From: Microbacterium sp. Leaf320
Lineage (GTDB): Bacteria; Actinomycetota; Actinomycetes; Actinomycetales; Microbacteriaceae
Reading direction: 5' to 3'
DNA: 64,000 nt
NCBI RefSeq assembly: GCF_001423485.1
Contig: NZ_LMOD01000001.1
Span: forward strand, 192,617-256,616
Positions 17,043-25,679 of the stretch are shown here, piece by piece. The first letter of the stretch is position 1. Each line of letters opens with the position of its first letter. The notes beneath the pieces are model-generated. The model saw nothing but the letters and a program-made list of their open reading frames with translations. It was not told the origin of the DNA and ran no database searches. The position numbers and the translations under genes were made by a program.

Positions 17043-17062
17043 CTGAGCGTTCGGGCGCTCAG
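17043..17062. other. Stem-loop between paaI and paaK
   Basis: CTGAGCG-TTCGGG-CGCTCAG forms a perfect 7-bp stem and a 6-nt loop, overlapping the paaI stop codon. It sits inside the operon, so it may tune paaK expression by partial termination or transcript processing rather than end the transcript. Confidence 0.45.
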
Positions 17063-17451
17063 CCCGGGTGCGATCGGTTCGTGGTGAGCGAGCGGCCGCG
17101 CACCTCTGCGACGACATCGCCTGATTCGTCGGTCACGGTCACGTCGTAGAGCCCGTTTCGGCCGCTGACGACCCTGCGCACCGCGCGAGCCGTCAGCCGC
17201 TGCCCCGCTGTCGTGGATTTCAGGAACGTGATGTCGGCGCCGCCGGCGACGGTGACGCGCTCGTCTTCGTTGCAGGCGATCGCGAAGGCCGTGTCGGCGA
17301 GCGTGAACACCAGCCCGCCATGCGTGATCGCGAAGCCGTTCAGCATGTCATCGCGCACCGTCATCGACACCACGGCCTCTCCCGGCGCGTCGAGTTCGAT
17401 GACCATGCCGAGCATCGCCGAGGCGGCATCGCGCTGCATCATGGGCCTCAT
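17059..17451 (-). CDS. paaI: Hydroxyphenylacetyl-CoA thioesterase PaaI
   Basis: The 130-residue hotdog-fold protein has the PaaI signature NGFAITHGGLVFTLADTAFAIACN, with the catalytic Asp in LADTAF. PaaI removes CoA from dead-end aryl-CoA intermediates and frees trapped CoA. The start overlaps the paaZ stop (ATGA). Two Met codons follow the first ATG closely, so the exact start is uncertain by three residues. Confidence 0.94.
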   Translation of the reverse strand: MRPMMQRDAASAMLGMVIELDAPGEAVVSMTVRDDMLNGFAITHGGLVFTLADTAFAIACNEDERVTVAGGADITFLKSTTAGQRLTARAVRRVVSGRNGLYDVTVTDESGDVVAEVRGRSLTTNRSHPG

Positions 17452-19529
17452 GCGGCCGCGACCTCGGGCGTCGGCTGCTTGTTCACCAGTGTGAGCACGT
17501 CATAGGTCGCGACGAGCTCGTCGCTCTGGTTGCGGATCACGGCATCCCAGCGCACCTCGCCGTACTCGTCGGTCTCGCGCGGAGTGATCTGCTTGGCGGT
17601 GAGCTCGACCCGGATCGTGTCGCCGGGGGAGACGGGCGTGATGAAACGCAGGTTCTCGAGCCCGTAGTTCGCGAGCACGGGCCCGGGCTCCGGGTCGACG
17701 AAGAGACCGGCAGCCCACGAGACGAGCAGGTACCCGTGCGCTACGCGGCCGGGGAAGAACGGGTTCGCGGCGGCGGCGGCTTCGTCCATGTGCGCATAGA
17801 ACGTGTCGCCGGTGAAGTGCGCGAACGTCTCTATGTCGGCGAGCGACACCTCCCGCGAGGCCGAGACGATCTGGTCGCCGATGCGGAGCTCGGCGAGCGA
17901 CTTGCGGAACGGATGCCGACCATCGCCGCGCGCCGCAGCACCCGCGTGCCAGACCCCGGTCAGCGCCGTGAGCATCTCAGGCGAACCCTGCACCGCGGTG
18001 CGCTGCATGTGGTGCAGCACCGCGCGGATGCCGCCGAGCTCCTCGCCGCCGCCTGCTCGGCCGGGCCCGCCATGCACGAGATTCGGCAGCGGAGAACCGT
18101 GACCGGTCGAGGAGCGCGCATCGTCGCGGTCGAGCAGCAGCATCCGGCCATTGAACGGAGCGATGCGCGTGGCCAGCTCCACCGCCTGCACAGGGTCGTG
18201 CGTGGCGAGGCTGGTGACCAGTGATCCGCCGCCCCGGGCGACGAGCGCTGCGGCGTCGGCGATCGTGTCATACGTGAGCAGGGACGACACCGGCCCGAAC
18301 GCCTCCACCGAATGGGCGGCCTCTGACTGAGGGTCGTCGAAGCGCAGCAGCAGCGGCGAGACGAACGCGCCGTCGGGCGAGGGCCCGGTGCTGCCGTCGA
18401 GGAGGCGCACCTCGGGGGCATCGGTCGAGCCGATGACGATCCGTCCGCCCGCATCCTGCAGTCTTCCGACTTGACGCAGCACCTCGTCGCGCTGTGCGGT
18501 CGAGGCGAGAGGGCCCATGGTGACGCCCTCCGCGCGCGGGTCGCCCAGCACGGTCTTGTCGGCGATGCGCGCTCGCACAGCCGCGATCACGGCATCCGCC
18601 GACCCGGTGGGCACGATCGCGCGACGGATGGCCGTGCACTTCTGACCGGCCTTGCTCGTCATCTCGGTGACGAGCTGCCGGACATAGGCATCGAACTCGG
18701 GGGTCCCCTCGGTCGCGTCGGTTCCGAGCACCGAGGCGTTGATCGAGTCGGTCTCGGCGGTGAATCGCACGCCGCCCGTCTGCACCGCAGGGTGGGCCTT
18801 GAGGCTCCCTGCCGTCGATGCGCTGCCGGTGAAGCCGACGATGTCACCCAGTCGCAGGTTCTCGAAGAGGTCGGGAACGCTGCCGCTGACGAGCTGCAGC
18901 GAGCCGTCGGGAAGCAGGCCCGACTCGACGAGGATGCGCACCATCGCCTCGGCGACGTATCCGGTGGGCGTCGCCGGCTTCACGAGGGTCGGCATGCCCG
19001 CGAGGAACGCCGGCGCGAACTTCTCGAGCGATCCCCAGACAGGGAAGTTGAAGGCGTTGATCTGCACGGCGACGCCGGGCAGCGTCGTGTAGACATGGCG
19101 TCCGAGGAAAGATCCGTCCTTCGACAGCGGCTCGACCGGCCCGTCGACGTGCACGCGGCTGTTCGGCAGCTCACGTCGGCCCTTGCCGGAGTATGAGAAC
19201 AGCACCCCGATGCCGCCGTCGATGTCGACCCACGAGTCGGCCTTCGTGGCGCCCGAACGGAAGGAGAGAGCGTACAGCTCCTCCTTGCGTCCGGTGAGGG
19301 CGAGGGCGAACTGCTTGAGCAGCACCGCGCGCTGGTGGAAGGTGAGGGCTCCGAGGCTCCGCTGACCCACGGAGCGAGCGTGCTCCAGCGCGCCGGCGAG
19401 ATCGAGGCCGTCGGTGGAGACGAGGGTGACGACCTCGCCGGTCGACGCATCGCGCACCTCCGCGGACCCCGTGGGAGACGAGGGTGTCCACCACTCGCCC
19501 TGGACGTAGCTCGGCAGATACTCGGTCAT
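17448..19529 (-). CDS. paaZ: Bifunctional oxepin-CoA hydrolase / semialdehyde dehydrogenase PaaZ
   Basis: The 693-residue fusion resembles E. coli PaaZ (681 aa). Residues 1-520 are an aldehyde dehydrogenase with the nucleophile in AGQKCTAIRRAIVP. The C-terminal part is a MaoC-like hydratase with FAHFTGDTFYAHMDEAAA and FPGRVAHGYLLVSW, which opens the oxepin ring. The product semialdehyde is then oxidised by the N-terminal domain. ATG 19529 follows GAGGAGAG and overlaps the paaH stop (ATGA); longer upstream frame is shadow. Confidence 0.96.
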   Translation of the reverse strand: MTEYLPSYVQGEWWTPSSPTGSAEVRDASTGEVVTLVSTDGLDLAGALEHARSVGQRSLGALTFHQRAVLLKQFALALTGRKEELYALSFRSGATKADSWVDIDGGIGVLFSYSGKGRRELPNSRVHVDGPVEPLSKDGSFLGRHVYTTLPGVAVQINAFNFPVWGSLEKFAPAFLAGMPTLVKPATPTGYVAEAMVRILVESGLLPDGSLQLVSGSVPDLFENLRLGDIVGFTGSASTAGSLKAHPAVQTGGVRFTAETDSINASVLGTDATEGTPEFDAYVRQLVTEMTSKAGQKCTAIRRAIVPTGSADAVIAAVRARIADKTVLGDPRAEGVTMGPLASTAQRDEVLRQVGRLQDAGGRIVIGSTDAPEVRLLDGSTGPSPDGAFVSPLLLRFDDPQSEAAHSVEAFGPVSSLLTYDTIADAAALVARGGGSLVTSLATHDPVQAVELATRIAPFNGRMLLLDRDDARSSTGHGSPLPNLVHGGPGRAGGGEELGGIRAVLHHMQRTAVQGSPEMLTALTGVWHAGAAARGDGRHPFRKSLAELRIGDQIVSASREVSLADIETFAHFTGDTFYAHMDEAAAAANPFFPGRVAHGYLLVSWAAGLFVDPEPGPVLANYGLENLRFITPVSPGDTIRVELTAKQITPRETDEYGEVRWDAVIRNQSDELVATYDVLTLVNKQPTPEVAAA

Positions 19530-20458
19530 CTCTCCTCGTTCCATGCGTAGAACCCTTCGCCGCTCTTGCGGCCGAGCTTTCCTTCGGCGACCATTCGTCG
19601 CAACAGATCCGGCGGGGCGAATCGCGCGCCGAGAGTGCGCTCCAACTCCTCGGCGATGCCCAGCCGCACATCGAGCCCGACAACGTCGGTGGTGCGCAGC
19701 GGGCCCATCGGATGCCGGTAGCCCAGAGTCATGGCCGCATCGATGTCGGCCGCCGATGCGACGCCCTCTTCGAGCATCCGGATCGCCTCCAGGCCGAGCA
19801 CCACGCCCAGTCGAGAGGATGCGAACCCGGGGGAGTCGCTGACGACGATCGGCGTCTTGCCGAGCGCGGTCACCCATCCTGCCGCGCTCTCGACGATCGC
19901 CGCGTCGGTCGCTGCGCCGCGCACGATCTCGACGAGGCTCGACGCGGGCACGGGGTTGAAGAAATGAAGACCGAGGAATCGCTCGGGGTGCAGGCGGCTC
20001 GCGGCCAGGTCGTCGATCGAGATCGACGAGGTGTTGCTCGCCAGCGTCGCGTGCTCGGGCAGCGCCGCCTCGACGCGGGCGAGTGCATCGTCCTTGAGAG
20101 CACGGTCCTCGGGCACCGCCTCGATCGCGAGGTCGACCACGGCGAAGGCTGCGAGATCGTCGCCGGTCATGAGGCGGCCGGCGAGCTCCGCTTCGTCCAG
20201 GGAGGAATCGCGTTCGACGGATCGGCGGATGCTGTCGCCGATGCGGCCCCGCGCCGCGTCAGCGCTCGCCGTATCGCGCTCGACCACGGTGACCCGCGAG
20301 CCAGCGAGCAGGAACGCATGCGCGATGCCGGCCCCCATGCGCCCACCGCCCAGCACGCCGACGTTCGCGGGCGCGCCGTCTGGGCGTTTCGTCTCGCTTC
20401 GCTCGCTCAACGACCGGGGGTGAGGCTCGCTCAACGACCGGGCATCGGTGTCGCTCAT
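19526..20458 (-). CDS. paaH: 3-hydroxyacyl-CoA dehydrogenase PaaH
   Basis: The 310-residue protein has the Rossmann motif NVGVLGGGRMGAGIAHAFL, the catalytic-region sequence FLGLHFFNPVP and a C-terminal dimerisation domain (GYRHPMGPLRTTDVVGLDV). It oxidises 3-hydroxyadipyl-CoA to 3-oxoadipyl-CoA. Family sequence starts only at about residue 32. The preceding residues (ARSLSEPHPRSLSERSETKR) are encoded by one full and one partial copy of the dispersed repeat. ATG 20458 overlaps the paaF stop (ATGA). A start within the frame after the repeat was not seen. Confidence 0.94.
   Translation of the reverse strand: MSDTDARSLSEPHPRSLSERSETKRPDGAPANVGVLGGGRMGAGIAHAFLLAGSRVTVVERDTASADAARGRIGDSIRRSVERDSSLDEAELAGRLMTGDDLAAFAVVDLAIEAVPEDRALKDDALARVEAALPEHATLASNTSSISIDDLAASRLHPERFLGLHFFNPVPASSLVEIVRGAATDAAIVESAAGWVTALGKTPIVVSDSPGFASSRLGVVLGLEAIRMLEEGVASAADIDAAMTLGYRHPMGPLRTTDVVGLDVRLGIAEELERTLGARFAPPDLLRRMVAEGKLGRKSGEGFYAWNEER
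20385..20441 (-). repeat. Dispersed repeat, full and partial copies (paaF/paaH junction)
   Basis: A full 33-bp copy lies at 20385-20417 and a 17-bp partial copy (GCTCGCTCAACGACCGG) at 20425-20441. The full copy differs by one base from the element at 9907-9939. Both are translated into the PaaH N-terminus as SLSERSETKR and SLSE-type sequence. Confidence 0.85.
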
Positions 20459-21186
20459 CGGCTCTTCCTCTCCAGGAACGCGGTCATGCGGCGATGCTTC
20501 TCGGGTGACTCGAAGAGCTCGGCCTGCAGCTCGAGCTCGATCGCCGGGTGCTGCGCTCGCGGAGTGCGCAGCGCGCGCTTCGTGTACTGCGTCGCCAGCG
20601 GGTCGTTCGCCGCGATCCGGTCGACGATCCCGTGCGCGGCGGCGAGCAGTTCCTCGGCCGGATGCAGTGACGAGACCAGCCCCCAGCGCAGCGCTTCTTC
20701 GGCATCGAGTGCTCGTCCGGTGAGGAGCAGCTCGCTCGCCCGGGCGTCGCCGACGATCTCGGGAAGCCGCCAAGTCGCACCGGCCGCCGCGATGATGCCG
20801 AGCCCGGTCTCGGGGTTGCCGATGCGCAGAGACGGAGTCGCGATGCGGATGTCAGCGGCGTAGGCGAGCTCGGCCCCGCCGCCGAGAGCGTAGCCGTCGA
20901 TCGCCGCGACCACCGGCATCGGGAGCTCGTGGATGCGGATGAACGCGGTCGCGTTGATGCCGCGCCTGGCGTCAACCGCGGTGCGATCCCGCAGCTCGGC
21001 GATGTCCGCACCGGCGGCGAAGACCCCGCCCGAGCCCGTGAGGATCAGCGTGCGCGGAGCCTCTTCGAGCATCGCGCACAGCTCGTGCAGCGCATCGACC
21101 GTCGCCTGGTCGATGGCATTGCGCTTGTCGGGTCGGTCGAGTGTGGCGACGACTCGGTCGTCGTGCTCGTCGATGTGCAGAGTCAC
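20455..21186 (-). CDS. paaF: Enoyl-CoA hydratase PaaF
   Basis: The 243-residue crotonase has both catalytic glutamates of a true hydratase: Glu106 in GGGAELAYAADI and Glu126 in NPETGLGI. It hydrates 2,3-dehydroadipyl-CoA in the beta-oxidation-like lower paa pathway. The GTG start at 21186 overlaps the paaJ stop (GTGA). It contrasts with the Asp136-type PaaG at 7449. Confidence 0.92.
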   Translation of the reverse strand: MTLHIDEHDDRVVATLDRPDKRNAIDQATVDALHELCAMLEEAPRTLILTGSGGVFAAGADIAELRDRTAVDARRGINATAFIRIHELPMPVVAAIDGYALGGGAELAYAADIRIATPSLRIGNPETGLGIIAAAGATWRLPEIVGDARASELLLTGRALDAEEALRWGLVSSLHPAEELLAAAHGIVDRIAANDPLATQYTKRALRTPRAQHPAIELELQAELFESPEKHRRMTAFLERKSR

Positions 21187-22370
21187 GTCAGACGCTCCAC
21201 GATCATGGCGGTTCCCTGCCCGACGCCGACGCACATCGTGGCCAGTCCGTAGCGTGCGCTCTCGCGCTCGAGTCGACCGAGCAGCGTCACGATCAGACGC
21301 GACCCGCTGGACCCGAGGGGGTGGCCGAGCGCGATGGCACCGCCGTCGGCGTTGACGATGGCCGGGTCGAGCCCCAGGCGGCGGATGCATGCGAGAGACT
21401 GCGACGCGAAGGCCTCGTTCAGCTCGACGGCTCCGAGGTCGGAGACCTGCAGGCCCGCCTTCGCGAGCGCCTTCTGCGTGGCCGGCACCGGACCCAGTCC
21501 CATGATCTCGGGAGCGAGTGCGGCGGTCGCCGACGCGACGATCCGTGCGCGCGGACGCAGGCCATGCCGCTCGACGGCCTCGGCGCTCGCCACGACGATC
21601 GCGGAGGCGCCGTCGTTCAGCGAGCTGGAGTTGCCGGCCGTGACGACCTCGCCGCCCGCAACCACGGCGCGCAGCCTCGCGAGCGCGTCGAGGGTGGTGT
21701 CCCGTCGCGGCCCCTCGTCGGTGTCGACGATTCCGCGGCCCGTCTCGACTCCGACGATCTCGGGGTCGAAGCGCCCCGCATCGATCGCGGCGATGGCCCG
21801 CTGATGGCTCTGCAGTGCGAAGGCGTCGGCATCCGCCCGGCTGATGGCGTCGACGCGGGCGACCTCCTCCGCCGTCTCCGGCATCGAGAACGTCGCCTTG
21901 TCGCGCTCGCTCATCCGAGGGTTCGTGAAGCGCCATCCGATCGACGTGTCGAAAGCCGCACCGGGCTTCGCCCACGCCCGCTCGGGCTTCGCCTGCACCC
22001 AGGGCGCTCTGGTCATGGACTCGACGCCTCCGGCGACGATGAGGTCGGCGTCTCCTGCGCGCACGGCGTTCGCGGCGAGGGCGATGGCCGACATCCCCGA
22101 GGCGCAGAGGCGGTTGACGGTCAGGCCGGGGATCGAATCGGGGAGGCCCGCGAGCAGCACGGCCATGCGTGCGACGTTACGGTTGTCCTCACCCGCCTGG
22201 TTCGCGGCTCCGAGGATCACCTCGTCGATCTCCTCCACGGGCACCGCGGATCTGCGGGCGGTCTCGCCCACCACGAGGGCTGCGAGATCGTCGGGACGGA
22301 CGGATGCGAGTGCGCTTCCATAGCGGCCGACGGGGGTGCGGACGCCATCGACGAGATAGGCCTCGGACAT
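21183..22370 (-). CDS. paaJ: 3-oxoadipyl-CoA thiolase PaaJ
   Basis: The 395-residue thiolase has nucleophile Cys89 in VNRLCASGMSAI, the His in GGAIALGHPLGSSGSR and the second Cys in ATMCVGVGQG. It cleaves 3-oxoadipyl-CoA to acetyl-CoA and succinyl-CoA, and also the 2,3-dehydro intermediate. ATG 22370 is preferred because AGAGG lies 6 nt upstream; an in-frame GTG at 22391 and an ATG at 22376 are alternatives. First gene of the second paa operon, with an operator-like palindrome 39 bp upstream. Confidence 0.95.
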   Translation of the reverse strand: MSEAYLVDGVRTPVGRYGSALASVRPDDLAALVVGETARRSAVPVEEIDEVILGAANQAGEDNRNVARMAVLLAGLPDSIPGLTVNRLCASGMSAIALAANAVRAGDADLIVAGGVESMTRAPWVQAKPERAWAKPGAAFDTSIGWRFTNPRMSERDKATFSMPETAEEVARVDAISRADADAFALQSHQRAIAAIDAGRFDPEIVGVETGRGIVDTDEGPRRDTTLDALARLRAVVAGGEVVTAGNSSSLNDGASAIVVASAEAVERHGLRPRARIVASATAALAPEIMGLGPVPATQKALAKAGLQVSDLGAVELNEAFASQSLACIRRLGLDPAIVNADGGAIALGHPLGSSGSRLIVTLLGRLERESARYGLATMCVGVGQGTAMIVERLT

Positions 22371-22406
22371 CGTCATCCTCTCGATCACCAACGCTGGCGA
22401 TAATTT

Positions 22407-22424
22407 CAGACCGATCGGTCAGGA
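22407..22424. promoter_or_regulatory. TetR/PaaR-like operator between paaJ and paaR
   Basis: GACCGATCGGTC at 22409-22420 is a perfect 12-bp palindrome. Read on the minus strand the site is CCTGACCGATCGGTCTGA, sharing TGACCGNTCG with the site before paaA. It lies between divergent starts, so one regulator could control both paaJ and its own gene. Confidence 0.65.
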
Positions 22425-22481
22425 ATACGATCTCAGATCGGTGGACGAATGGCAACTCATGGAGAATGACAGACTGGGCCC

Positions 22482-23093
22482 ATGGCGCAGCCCGGATTCG
22501 ACGCGCCGGCCCCCAAGCGAGGCCGGCCAGGTTATGACCGCGAGCAGGTGCTCGCGGTCGCCGTGAAGGTGTTCAACGAGCAGGGCTACGACGCGACCAG
22601 CGTCGCCGACCTCAGCGCCACCCTCGGGCTCACCAAGTCCGCGCTCTACCATCACTTCGAATCCAAATCGGCGATCCTCGAGCTCGCGCTGACCGATGCC
22701 CTCGACGCTCTCGAAGCGGTCGTGGACGACGCGACGGCACGGCATCCTCTGGCCTCCGACCGCCTGCGGTCGATCATCCGCGGGGCGGTGCGCGTGCTCA
22801 CCGAGAAGCTCCCGTCGGTCACGCTGCTGCTGCGGGTGCGGGGCAACGGCGATGTCGAGACGGCAGCCCTCGTGCGCCGGCGCGCATTCGACCAGCGGGT
22901 CACCGCGATCGTCGCCGAGGCTCAGGCCGAGGGGCTGATCCGCGACGACGTCGATGCGGCGGTCGCGACGAGGCTGATCTTCGGCATGATCAACTCGGTC
23001 GTCGAGTGGTATCGGCCTGGCGGACCCGTCGACCCCGACGAACTGGGGGAGGACATCCTCAGGGTGAGCCTGGACGGACTGCAGTCTCGCTGA
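22482..23093 (+). CDS. paaR: TetR-family regulator, probable PaaR
   Basis: The 203-residue protein has an N-terminal TetR helix-turn-helix (ATSVADLSATLGLTKSALYHHFESKSAILE) and a ligand-binding domain with TLLLRVRGNGDVE. It diverges from paaJ across the palindrome at 22409. In C. glutamicum, PaaR represses paa genes and is released by phenylacetyl-CoA; the same role here is inferred from position and shared operators. It ends 6 bp before the convergent IclR gene. Confidence 0.88.
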   Translation: MAQPGFDAPAPKRGRPGYDREQVLAVAVKVFNEQGYDATSVADLSATLGLTKSALYHHFESKSAILELALTDALDALEAVVDDATARHPLASDRLRSIIRGAVRVLTEKLPSVTLLLRVRGNGDVETAALVRRRAFDQRVTAIVAEAQAEGLIRDDVDAAVATRLIFGMINSVVEWYRPGGPVDPDELGEDILRVSLDGLQSR

Positions 23094-23103
23094 GTCGACT
23101 CAG
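23090..23103. terminator. Short palindrome over the paaR and iclR stop codons
   Basis: CTGAGTCGACTCAG is a perfect 14-bp palindrome able to form a 5-bp stem with a TCGA loop. It spans both convergent stop codons. It is short and lacks a T-tract, so it is a weak terminator candidate at best. Confidence 0.25.
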
Positions 23104-23867
23104 TCGTCGGCCGGAGCCACCCGGGGAGGCCAGCTGGTGGCCCCGAGTTCGCGTGAGATGTTTCGCGCCGTCTCCCGGAGCGCGTTCAGCACGACATCGG
23201 ATGCGGGAGCCTGCGATGTGGGCATCACCACGGCGACCGCGGCGACGATGTCGTTCGAGGCGTCGGCGACCGGTGCGGCGACGGACGATTCTCCGAGCAC
23301 GGCCTCATCGGTCTCCGAGGCGCTGCCGCGTTCTGCGATGGTGGGCAGATCGAGCAGCAGTCGGGCGACATCGGTGATGGTGTCTCCGGTGAGGCTGGGC
23401 AGCGGGCGCTCGAAGACCGTGCGCTGGAAGCCGAGATCGTGCGCGAGCAGAACCTTCCCCATCGCGGAGGCGTGAGCGGGGATGGCGACGCCGGTCTCGA
23501 GCATCTGCTGGCTGTCATCGGGGCGCAGGTCGTGGTGGATGACGAGGACCTCATGGAAGTGCGGCGCACCGAGTCGCACGGGCAGGTTCGTCCGGCGCGC
23601 GAGCTCCTGCGTCCACCGCATGGCGCGCGCCCTGACATCGAGGGTGTCGAGGTACACGTTGCTCAGGCGCAGCAGCGTCGGACCGAGCATGTATCGCTGC
23701 CCTCCGCGCTCTTTCGCGACAAGTCCATGCTCGCGCAAGGACTTGACGATGCCGTGCACGGTCGACGGGGGGAGGTTCAGTGCGAGAGCCAGATCGGTGA
23801 TGCCGAGGTGACGCGCTCCCTGCAGCAGTTCGAGCACTTTGGCTGCGCGATCGATGGCCTGGATCAC
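23100..23867 (-). CDS. IclR-family transcriptional regulator
   Basis: The 255-residue protein has an N-terminal winged helix (ITDLALALNLPPSTVHGIVKSLREHGLVAKE) and the IclR effector domain (AIPAHASAMGKVLLAH). It diverges from dhaKLM, so control of dihydroxyacetone use is the likely job. GTG 23867 is selected because GGAGGGAGGAG precedes it. The frame remains open upstream into dhaK, but that is shadow sequence. Confidence 0.9.
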   Translation of the reverse strand: MIQAIDRAAKVLELLQGARHLGITDLALALNLPPSTVHGIVKSLREHGLVAKERGGQRYMLGPTLLRLSNVYLDTLDVRARAMRWTQELARRTNLPVRLGAPHFHEVLVIHHDLRPDDSQQMLETGVAIPAHASAMGKVLLAHDLGFQRTVFERPLPSLTGDTITDVARLLLDLPTIAERGSASETDEAVLGESSVAAPVADASNDIVAAVAVVMPTSQAPASDVVLNALRETARNISRELGATSWPPRVAPADD

Positions 23868-23927
23868 GGCGGCTCCTCCCTCCGGTCGTCGTCGAGCCGG
23901 GCGGTCTCGTCGGCCGCCAGGTAGATC

Positions 23928-23956
23928 TTGACAACTCGACTGCGCCCGAGCATATT
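23928..23956 (+). promoter_or_regulatory. Predicted dhaK promoter
   Basis: TTGACA (23928-23933) is a consensus -35. Seventeen bases later comes CATATT (23951-23956), a 4/6 match to the -10. The transcript would start about 60 nt upstream of dhaK. Confidence 0.6.
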
Positions 23957-23990
23957 CGACATTGACGAATAACTTTCCAATATTGCGAAA
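23953..23990. promoter_or_regulatory. Candidate IclR operators upstream of dhaK
   Basis: TATTCG-N7-CGAATA (23953-23971) is a perfect 6-bp inverted repeat overlapping the predicted -10 and start site. Immediately after it TTTC...GAAA (23974-23990) flanks CAATATTG. IclR-family operators often have TTTC/GAAA-like arms. Repression by the divergent IclR protein is inferred. Confidence 0.5.
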
Positions 23991-24024
23991 GATCGCCACC
24001 GCAGAGATCAAGGGAGATCGAACG

Positions 24025-25013
<989 letters not shown>

Positions 25014-25017
<4 letters not shown>

Positions 25018-25679
25018 TGACGGGCGTCGACACGGCAGCGCTCATCGACTGGATGCACCGCTTCCGCGACGTGATCGCGGAGAAGCGCGAGTGGCTCACC
25101 GAACTGGACTCGGCTATCGGCGACGCCGACCACGGTGCGAACATGTCGAGAGGAATGGATGCGGTCATCGCCAAGCTCGCCTCGGGAGCTCCGGACACAG
25201 TGGACGAGCTGCTCAAGACGGTGGGCATGACCCTGGTGAGCTCCGTCGGCGGCGCGAGCGGCCCCCTGTACGGGACGCTGTTCCTGCGCATGGGGATGGC
25301 GGCGGGGCCCGTGACCGAGCTCGATCCCTCGGCGCTCGCCGCCTCGCTACGGGCCGGACTAGACGGGATCGTCGCTCGCGGCAAGGCCGAAGCCGGAGAC
25401 AAGACGATGTTCGACGCGATGGCTCCGGCGGTCGACGCTCTCGATGAGGCGCTCGCCGGTGGAGCGGACCTCGGGGCGGCGACGGCGGCGGCGGCGGAGG
25501 CCGCGGCATCCGGTCGCGATGCCACCGAACCTCTCGTCGCCCGCAAGGGACGCGCGAGCTACCTGGGTGAGCGCAGTGCCGGGCACCTCGACCCGGGCGC
25601 CGCATCGACCACGTTGCTGTTCGAGACGCTCGCGCAGGCCACCGCGCAGAGCGCCCCACAGGCCGCGGAATCGTCCTGA
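25014..25679 (+). CDS. dhaL: Dihydroxyacetone kinase ADP-binding subunit DhaL
   Basis: The 221-residue protein has the nucleotide-binding motif [13 protein letters not shown] (usually GDGDHG), followed by [15 protein letters not shown] and [12 protein letters not shown]. DhaL holds ADP as a phosphate relay between DhaM and DhaK. The ATG at 25014 overlaps the dhaK stop, and the stop shares a base with the dhaM ATG. Confidence 0.95.
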
